Assembly (NCBI RefSeq): GCF_004022565.1
Contig: NZ_CP022987.1
Coordinates: 2,728,001 to 2,792,000, forward strand
DNA length: 64,000 nucleotides
Source of the DNA: Pollutimonas thiosulfatoxidans
Lineage (GTDB): Bacteria; Pseudomonadota; Gammaproteobacteria; Burkholderiales; Burkholderiaceae_B
Reading direction: 5' to 3'
Shown: in pieces, positions 58,355-64,000 of the stretch
How positions within the stretch are numbered: position 1 is the first letter of the stretch
How the letters are laid out: the number at the start of each line of letters is the position of its first letter
Made by a program: the position numbers and the translations under genes
Notes under the pieces: model-generated
Told to the model about the DNA's origin: nothing
Database searches by the model: none
What the model saw: the letters and a program-made list of their open reading frames with translations, nothing else

Positions 58355-59350
58355 TTAACCAGCGTACTTACGAACCAAATCCATCAGGTCCTTGCCGAAG
58401 GTACCCTCGTACTTGTCCCAAACTGGCTGAACAGCCTTCTGGAATTGAGCCGGATCGGGTGTAGTGACCTTGACGCCGGCCGCCTTCATCTTCTGGAGTG
58501 CTTCATCATCGCTTTTGGCGATCATGGCGCGCTCTTTAAGCTTCCACTTGTCCGCAGCGGTCTGGATGGCAGCCTTATGCTCATCAGAAAGCTTGTTCCA
58601 TGCACTGGTGGAGATGGTCAAGACTGCAGAACCCCAGATGTGGCCTGACAGCGCAAGATGCTCCTGTACCTCATAGAACTTGGAAGCGTAGATGGTAGCC
58701 AAGGGGTTTTCCTGACCGTCCACGACTTTTTGCTGCAAGCCAGAGAACACTTCCGAGAACGGCATCGGCGTAGGCAGTGCGCCCATGATCTTGAAAGTAT
58801 CGATGCGCATCTCTGCCTCTGGCACGCGCAGCTTGATGCCCTTCAGGTCTTCGGGCGTCTGGATGGGACGGACCGAGTTGGTGATGTGGCGATATCCGCT
58901 TTCCCACCAGCTTAGTGTCGTGATCTTCTGCTCGGCCAGAACTTTGGCCAAGGCATCGCCCAACTCTCCATCCAATGCACGGTAAGCGTGCTCGCGAGTT
59001 GGCCAGGCGTACGGCAGCTCTTCAATGATTAGGCGCTTGTCCAACGCCTGCAGGGCTCCGGTACCAAACAGCCCCATTTCGAGCACGCCCAAGCCCAAGC
59101 CTTGGGCCATTTCTCGTTCGCCACCCAGTTGCGAACTGGGATACACCTGAATGATTACCTCGCCATTGGTTGCCGTCTTGACGTCTTCGGCCATACCGAC
59201 CAAGGCCTCATGCCAGGGATGTCCGACCGCCGAGATGTGTCCCGCCTTCAAGGTGACCTTCGCTTGCGCGACAGCACCTAACATACAGCCTGCGGCCAAT
59301 AGTCCCAATACTGCTGCCTTGGGTATGAATTTCAATCGCTTATTGATCAT
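58355..59350 (-). CDS. dctP: TRAP transporter solute-binding protein (DctP)
   Basis: The 331-residue periplasmic protein has a signal peptide (hydrophobic AVLGLLAAGCMLGAVAQA; the Cys is within it, but the cleavage looks like AQA-KV, so not a lipoprotein with certainty). The mature part has the DctP pattern: GHISAVGHPWHEALVGM at the start and LRVPEAEMRIDTFKIMGALP mid-protein. The conserved arginine in that last segment usually binds a carboxylate. It is preceded by GGAGGAG. It should bind an organic acid. Confidence 0.92.
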   Translation of the reverse strand: MINKRLKFIPKAAVLGLLAAGCMLGAVAQAKVTLKAGHISAVGHPWHEALVGMAEDVKTATNGEVIIQVYPSSQLGGEREMAQGLGLGVLEMGLFGTGALQALDKRLIIEELPYAWPTREHAYRALDGELGDALAKVLAEQKITTLSWWESGYRHITNSVRPIQTPEDLKGIKLRVPEAEMRIDTFKIMGALPTPMPFSEVFSGLQQKVVDGQENPLATIYASKFYEVQEHLALSGHIWGSAVLTISTSAWNKLSDEHKAAIQTAADKWKLKERAMIAKSDDEALQKMKAAGVKVTTPDPAQFQKAVQPVWDKYEGTFGKDLMDLVRKYAG

Positions 59351-59392
59351 GGTTTGCTCCTCCAGCTGTGGTTTTGAAAAAAACGACCCTCG

Positions 59393-60580
59393 TTACGCCA
59401 TGTACTTCTTGAGGATTTCGTCGTAAATATCAATGACGGCTATGTAGTCATTGACGTGCACATGTTCATTAACCTGGTGCGCCAGCTTGGGATCGCCAGG
59501 GCCAAGCACAATAATGTTTTTTCCCAAGGCCTGCAAAACGGAAGCATCGGTGAAGTACTGAGCCCCGCGCGGCCGGGCGTCGTCAGACGATGCTCCGGCG
59601 CTTAGCAATGCCTGCCGGGCTATGGACACCAGGTCAGACCCGGGGTCGGTGGATACCGCTGGTACATCCAGCAAGGTTTCGAACTCGAGGTTTGTATCCT
59701 TGTCCGCTGCACTGACCCGGCCTGCCAAGGCCCTCATCTGGCCCATCAAGCTACTGTGGTTCTGATCGGGCAACGTTCGCATATCGAGCGTAATTTCGCA
59801 TCGGTCCGGGATGACATTGGCCTGCTTGCCGCCATTGATCAGCGTGACCGCCATGGTCGGGGGCGAGAGAAGCTCGTGGGGGTCACTGGAAATGTCGACT
59901 TCCGAAAGACCCGCATAGAAGGGAAACAGTTTATTGATCGCGTTGATTCCCATCTCGGGCATGGACGAGTGCGAAGCCTTGCCACAGCTGCAAACCCGCG
60001 TCCATAAGGCGCCTTTGTGCGCGATAACCAGGCGGGTATCGGTAGGCTCCGCGATGATCAGGGCGTCGAATTCGGGCAGTTGCTGGTTTGCGACCATGGC
60101 CTTGGCGCCCTCTGCTCCTGTTTCCTCGGTCGACGTAGCCGCCAGTATCAACTCACCCGACCAGGAATCACGCGGGCGGCGCGCAAAACGAATAAGCGCA
60201 TACATCAGGGCAACCAGGCCGCTTTTCATGTCGACCGTACCGCGGCCGTACATTTTTCCGTCTTCGATGACGGCATCAAAGGGACCATGCTGCCAGGCAA
60301 CACTGCCCACGGGGACGGTGTCCATGTGCCCACTTAGCACGACACAGGGCCCAGGACGGCCACTGCTTACGCGGGCAATCAGGTTGGCACGCTTATCGTC
60401 CAAGGTGTGTATGGTGCAGGAGATGCCTTCTTGCTCCATGCGCGCGGCCAACATGCGGGCCAGAACGTGTTCATCCCCTACCTTGCTTACGGTGTCACAG
60501 CGCACGGCTTCTTGCAGGAATTGAACACATTCCTCGATTTCTGACCGTTGATCGCGGGACATCAATTCCTCCACTGGCAT
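59393..60580 (-). CDS. M20-family metallohydrolase (ArgE/DapE/acetylornithine deacetylase type)
   Basis: The 395-residue enzyme has the M20 metal-ligand pattern: LSGHMDTVPVG, YGRGTVDMKSG and TSTEETGAEGA, the last containing the catalytic Glu. It deacylates an N-acyl amino acid or related amide. Both the first ATG (60578-60580, behind GAGGAA) and a second at 60557-60559 behind GGAGG are good starts. It is first in the TRAP operon and probably releases the moiety the pathway then degrades. No signal peptide. Confidence 0.9.
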   Translation of the reverse strand: MPVEELMSRDQRSEIEECVQFLQEAVRCDTVSKVGDEHVLARMLAARMEQEGISCTIHTLDDKRANLIARVSSGRPGPCVVLSGHMDTVPVGSVAWQHGPFDAVIEDGKMYGRGTVDMKSGLVALMYALIRFARRPRDSWSGELILAATSTEETGAEGAKAMVANQQLPEFDALIIAEPTDTRLVIAHKGALWTRVCSCGKASHSSMPEMGINAINKLFPFYAGLSEVDISSDPHELLSPPTMAVTLINGGKQANVIPDRCEITLDMRTLPDQNHSSLMGQMRALAGRVSAADKDTNLEFETLLDVPAVSTDPGSDLVSIARQALLSAGASSDDARPRGAQYFTDASVLQALGKNIIVLGPGDPKLAHQVNEHVHVNDYIAVIDIYDEILKKYMA

Positions 60581-60744
60581 ACTGGCTTCCTCTCATGTTT
60601 CGAAATGATTATATGGAGGGGGCTAGAGCGCGCCTATTCGCCATGTCAATAGAATTGAGGCGGAATTTTTGTACCAATGGCACAAAGCTGCGTTAAGCTA
60701 ACGCGAAGGCCCAACTCCATAGACGGCATATAGCGAGGATAAAG

Positions 60745-62370
60745 ATGTGGCTTACAGTAGAAGATGTGCTCAGTATCGACGTGATGCGCGGTGCCGATGT
60801 TATTGCTGGGCACGACGGCTTGGGCCGCAACATCAAATCCGTAACCGTCCTTGACGCCCCTGACGCATCGTTATGGTTACAGGGACATGAACTGGCTCTT
60901 ACCTCGACTTTTCCACTACTTAAACGGCGTAATGGGTTGAACATGCTGGTGGAGGAGCTCGTGGCAAGAAACGTGGCCGGCTTGGGCCTGAAGCTACATC
61001 GCTACATGACCACCCTGCCCGACGCCATGATCGCGCGGGCGAACGAGCTTGCTTTTCCGATCTTCAGGGTACCGGACCATATCGCTTGGATCGAGATCAT
61101 CAGCCCGATCTTTGCGCGCGTGCTCGACACCGATGCGCAACATCTGATCCGGTCGGAAGAGATACGTAGTCAGTTCACCAAGCAGCTGTTCTCGGGGGCC
61201 GGGCTGGAAAGCTTGATGGCCTTGCTTTATTCCATGCTGGGGCGCCCTGTGCTGTTGACCAGCCCGGCCGATGCTCACACCGTATGGTTGCCTGAGGTCG
61301 CCGCAAAAGTGGATGATGTCATGCAGATACTGCGCTGCCCCGACACCGCAGCAGAACATGTAGCATCCTGCCCCGGCGTAATGCGCAAGCGCAGCGCTGA
61401 CTTCAATGTTGTCTACATTCGGCTGGACCAAGGCGCTGACCCGCATGCCTATATTGCAGCCCTGGAAACCGGAGAGCCGATAGACCCGCCCTTGCTTCAT
61501 TGCCTGGTCCACGCCCGCGAAGCCATCTCCATGAGCCTGTTGCAGCGGCGTGCCAACATCAGTATTACGCGGGAGAAGCACAACGAGTTTGTTCATACGC
61601 TGGTCGATCCTCAGTTGTCGGAAGGCGCGCGGCAGGCACATATCGCGCGGGGCAAAGAGAAAGGCATACCGCTGCACGACCGGTATTTCGCCGCCGTTAT
61701 CAAGTTTCACAATCTCGACGAGCATGTGTTTCGTGCTGTAGCCAGCCTGTTCCACGCAAAGATGGATGATGACCATCTATTGGTTAGCAGCCTGGACAGC
61801 ACACGCTTTTTGCTACTGGTGCCAGAAACGGAACAATCAGACCTGCATCTGGACGGCGGAGCCGGCTGCATCGAACGCTATATCGCGGAAGTGGCAAAGT
61901 TCCAGGCAGCGCCCGACTGGAACGCGGGCATCAGCCAGGCCACCGGGGTAATCCACCTGGACCGCGCTTACGAGCAAGCGGAGTACGCGCTGGGCCACAG
62001 TTTGAAGTCAGGCGAGAAGTGTCGGGTGAAGCTGCATGACGAAACAGGTCTTTACCGTCTGCTGTCGCATCCCGCCATGCAGAACGACATTCGGCGCTTT
62101 ATTGATGAATGGCTGCAACCGCTACTGCAGTACGACCGTAAGCGCAGGTCCAGGCTGGTAGCAACGCTGCGGGTGTTCCTGGACAACAATGGCAATTACC
62201 GTGAGACGGCGCGATTGATGCATGTCCACCACAACACCGTCCGCTACCGGATTTCGCAGATCTATACCCTTACCCGGCGCGACATCCTGAACCCGCGGCT
62301 GCGGCTACAGTATCAGCTGGCGCTGGTGTTGCATGATATGAATCGGGAAAGGGCTCCAGAGCGGGAGTGA
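60745..62370 (+). CDS. PucR-family transcriptional regulator
   Basis: The 541-residue protein opens with the PucR N-terminal domain (TVEDVLSIDVMRGADVIAG). It ends in a PucR-type HTH (LRVFLDNNGNYRETARLMHVHHNTVRYRISQI). A central GGDEF-like linker region is seen in the middle. PucR proteins control purine, amide or amino-acid breakdown and respond to an effector. It diverges from the M20 hydrolase gene across about 165 bases and probably controls the TRAP operon. Its start ATG is at 60745, preceded by GAGGA. Confidence 0.9.
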   Translation: MWLTVEDVLSIDVMRGADVIAGHDGLGRNIKSVTVLDAPDASLWLQGHELALTSTFPLLKRRNGLNMLVEELVARNVAGLGLKLHRYMTTLPDAMIARANELAFPIFRVPDHIAWIEIISPIFARVLDTDAQHLIRSEEIRSQFTKQLFSGAGLESLMALLYSMLGRPVLLTSPADAHTVWLPEVAAKVDDVMQILRCPDTAAEHVASCPGVMRKRSADFNVVYIRLDQGADPHAYIAALETGEPIDPPLLHCLVHAREAISMSLLQRRANISITREKHNEFVHTLVDPQLSEGARQAHIARGKEKGIPLHDRYFAAVIKFHNLDEHVFRAVASLFHAKMDDDHLLVSSLDSTRFLLLVPETEQSDLHLDGGAGCIERYIAEVAKFQAAPDWNAGISQATGVIHLDRAYEQAEYALGHSLKSGEKCRVKLHDETGLYRLLSHPAMQNDIRRFIDEWLQPLLQYDRKRRSRLVATLRVFLDNNGNYRETARLMHVHHNTVRYRISQIYTLTRRDILNPRLRLQYQLALVLHDMNRERAPERE

Positions 62371-62413
62371 TTGAGGTTTTTATAGAGTCGCTATTTGGTT
62401 TCTTTAGTCGGCC

Positions 62414-62628
62414 TGGGCGGGCAGACACTGTGGCGGCTTAATGGTCACGGTCCGGCTGCGCCGGACTTCCCGGTCGATCAGTCCATATCGGGGCGCCCGC
62501 AGAACTCGCGCCATCGGACAGCCCCCGGCTGTCCGAAAACGCGGCGCTCAAACAGCTGCGGGCTTGTCCCCCGATATGAACTGATCACCCGGCGTGCCCA
62601 ATGCGCCGCCACAGCGCCTGCCCGCCCA
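62414..62628. repeat. 215-bp palindromic element, copy 1
   Basis: The element starts TGGGCGGGCAG and ends CTGCCCGCCCA. Its ends are inverted repeats of each other for some 36 bases (about 29 identical by eye). Much of the interior also pairs with itself, so the whole element can fold into one long imperfect hairpin. It has no open frame. The inverted copy is at 62961-63175. Confidence 0.85.
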
Positions 62629-62633
62629 GACCT

Positions 62634-62846
62634 CTACGGAGTCTCAAGATTGCGATCACGATATTCTGCGGGCGTTGCGCCTTTCGCTATCCCGGCGAGC
62701 TCTTCACGACTGGGAACAGGCATAAGCAATACGCCTTTGCCCTTGGGGATGAGCGCGAACTCTTGGCCTGCAGCCCATCCTTGAGCATCACATACCGACT
62801 TCGGAATGGAAATACGATAACTACTGGATAAGGTCGCAATCGTCAT
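62634..62846 (-). CDS. AbrB/MazE-type (SpoVT-AbrB) antitoxin, C-terminus truncated, orphan
   Basis: The 70-residue protein begins MTIATLSSSYRISIPKSVCDAQGW, an AbrB-fold DNA-binding domain, followed by GQEFALIPKGKGVLLMPV and EELAGIAKGATPAEYRDRN. Related VapB/MazE antitoxins continue for a few more residues (typically RDRxDR-like). Here the frame ends NLETP at 62634, five bases from repeat copy 1. No toxin gene (PIN or MazF) follows on this strand within the repeat or beyond it, so the partner appears to have been lost. The ATG at 62844-62846 is used. Confidence 0.72.
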   Translation of the reverse strand: MTIATLSSSYRISIPKSVCDAQGWAAGQEFALIPKGKGVLLMPVPSREELAGIAKGATPAEYRDRNLETP

Positions 62847-62960
62847 GTTATGGGCCCATGGATATTGAAGACACATACGATAGAAGGTCTTCCCGACAAT
62901 GCCAAGCCACCGGCGCCCGACTTAGAAGCACCACCTCCCACCTCGCGCATCTCGTAGGCA

Positions 62961-63175
62961 TGGGCGGGCAAGCGCTGTGTAGGCGCATTGGGCACGCCGT
63001 CCGATCGGTGCTATCGGGGAGGCAAGCCCGCAGCTGTTTGAGCGCCGAGTTTTCGAACAGCCGGGGGCTGTTCGATGGCGCGAGTTCTGCGGGCGCCCCG
63101 ATAGCGCTGATCGGACGGGGAGTCCGGCGTAAGCCGGACCGTGACCATTAAGCCGCAACAGCGCTTGCCCGCCCA
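62961..63175. repeat. 215-bp palindromic element, copy 2 (inverted)
   Basis: It is the reverse complement of copy 1 with scattered differences and the same length. It starts TGGGCGGGCAAG and ends CTTGCCCGCCCA. The two copies face each other across 332 bases that hold the orphan antitoxin. Confidence 0.85.
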
Positions 63176-63447
63176 TGCCGGCTTAAGAACACGAACGGGA
63201 AAATGGGCGATGCCGCAACATTTTTTGGCGTCTTGGCAGCCTCCGTAAACAAGGCGACTGCCATGACGAAGGTGTCTCAAAGCCAGCTGCCCGAACCAGA
63301 ACAAGCACCTAGATACGTCCCTATTTTAAATAGGCCACAAAGGATGGCACAAAAAACAGGGACGCACCCCCTTTATTTTTTATTGCGCACCGCCGCTCCT
63401 GGCTGTATCTTGAATATCTCGCACTGCACCATTCCGTGAGTCCCACC
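63176..63447. other. Intergenic region upstream of gltB
   Basis: The stretch holds no gene I can support. A near-palindrome CCTATTTTAAATAGG (near 63319-63333) and a T-rich run about 70 bases before gltB may be regulatory or mark the promoter region. No clear -35/-10 pair was fixed. Confidence 0.35.
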
Positions 63448-64000
63448 ATGCCAGAACAACACCGCCCGCGCGTCATCCCCCGTCAGGGCCTCTACAACCC
63501 TGCCAACGAACATGACGCCTGTGGGGTTGGCTTCGTCGCCCATATCAAAGGCCGACGCAGTCACGCCATCATTCAGCAGGGCCTGAAGATCCTGGAGAAC
63601 CTCGACCATCGCGGCGCTGTCGGCGCAGACGAACTGATGGGCGATGGCGCCGGCATCCTCATCCAGATTCCAGATGCCCTGTACCGTGCCGACATGGCCA
63701 CCCAGGGCGTAAACCTGCCGCCCCCCGACGAATACGGCGTCGCCATGGTGTTCCTGCCCAAGGAAACCGCCTCGCGCCTGGCCTGTCAGCAAGAGCTTGA
63801 ACGCGCCGTGCGCGACGAAGGGCAAGTCGTACTCGGCTGGCGCGATGTGCCCGTAGACACCGACATGCCCATGTCGCCCACCGTGCGCGCTTGCGCCCCC
63901 ATCATCCGCCAACTGTTCATCGGCCGCGGTCCCGACATCATGGTGCCCGACGCGCTGGAGCGGAAGCTGTATGTCATCCGCAAGACGGCCAGCCATGCCA
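63448..64000 (+). CDS. gltB: Glutamate synthase large subunit, N-terminal part, cut by window edge
   Basis: About 184 codons of a GltB-type protein are visible. After a propeptide of about 24 residues comes the Ntn nucleophile cysteine in EHDACGVGFVAH, then GLKILENLDHRGAVGADELMGDGAGILIQIP, typical of the class II glutaminase domain. GltB makes glutamate from 2-oxoglutarate and glutamine-derived ammonia. The gene runs off the right edge. It reads away from the palindromic repeats. The ATG at 63448 fits the family start. Confidence 0.95.
   Translation, partial: MPEQHRPRVIPRQGLYNPANEHDACGVGFVAHIKGRRSHAIIQQGLKILENLDHRGAVGADELMGDGAGILIQIPDALYRADMATQGVNLPPPDEYGVAMVFLPKETASRLACQQELERAVRDEGQVVLGWRDVPVDTDMPMSPTVRACAPIIRQLFIGRGPDIMVPDALERKLYVIRKTASHA

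Noticed and set aside
62414..63175. CRISPR array
   Set aside because: Only two long inverted copies, no regularly spaced short repeats and no cas genes.

Overview
The window looks like chromosomal DNA from a betaproteobacterium of the Burkholderiales, most likely an Alcaligenaceae member related to Bordetella, Achromobacter or Pusillimonas. This rests on the gene families, a moderately high-GC background and the many solute-binding-protein transport systems. It was not confirmed by any search. The left and right edges cut through genes: a Gfo/Idh-type oxidoreductase and glutamate synthase gltB.

Region A (1-13.5 kb, nearly all minus strand) is a surface-polysaccharide locus visibly richer in AT than the rest. 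Reading in the direction of transcription, it has two paralogous O-antigen polymerase/ligase-type membrane proteins and a GT-B-like protein. Next come an N-acetyl-sugar amidotransferase with its own HisF and HisH paralogues, then a complete-looking legionaminic-acid core: dehydratase LegB, aminotransferase LegC, hydrolysing 2-epimerase LegG, synthase LegI, NeuD-type acetyltransferase, a PtmE-type CBS/nucleotidyltransferase and the cut oxidoreductase. PtmE argues for the GDP-sugar route, and the amidotransferase triad for an acetamidino-modified nonulosonic acid. The CMP-sugar synthetase is not in the window and should lie just left of it.

Region B (13.6-19.9 kb) holds a Slam-type outer-membrane protein with an unusual putative substrate (S-layer-homology-like repeats plus a TbpB-like C-terminal barrel), an RfaH-like antiterminator, a broken NYN-domain gene, rfbB, a MazEF-type toxin-antitoxin pair and a glycine-zipper lipoprotein. 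Region C (20-28.5 kb) contains an isoaspartyl peptidase, an EamA exporter, a stand-alone AceE-type dehydrogenase with a divergent Lrp regulator (MdeB/MdeR-like), galE, infA and pgi.

Region D (28.5-35.6 kb) is an Fe/spermidine-type ABC importer interleaved with a D-2-hydroxyacid dehydrogenase and an FAH-family enzyme, read away from a LysR regulator. rfbD and rfbC follow (35.6-37.1 kb). Region E (37.1-48 kb) is a catabolic unit: a branched-chain-amino-acid-type ABC transporter, a polysaccharide-deacetylase/imidase-type hydrolase, an amidase, a TauD-type dioxygenase and an SDR on one side, with an IclR regulator and an old-yellow-enzyme gene on the other. The divergent promoter region carries two matching palindromes. 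livM in this unit has a G8 tract that appears to put its last codons out of frame. Region F (48-52.5 kb) is a thiolase plus fused beta-oxidation enzyme and a degenerate REP-type transposase homologue.

Region G (52.5-62.4 kb) is a TRAP-transporter catabolic operon: alpha/beta hydrolase, FAH enzyme, TIM-barrel isomerase, split UxaA-type dehydratase, DctMQP and an M20 hydrolase, next to a PucR-type regulator. Region H (62.4-63.2 kb) has two inverted copies of a 215-bp palindromic element flanking a truncated orphan AbrB/MazE-type antitoxin, followed by gltB.
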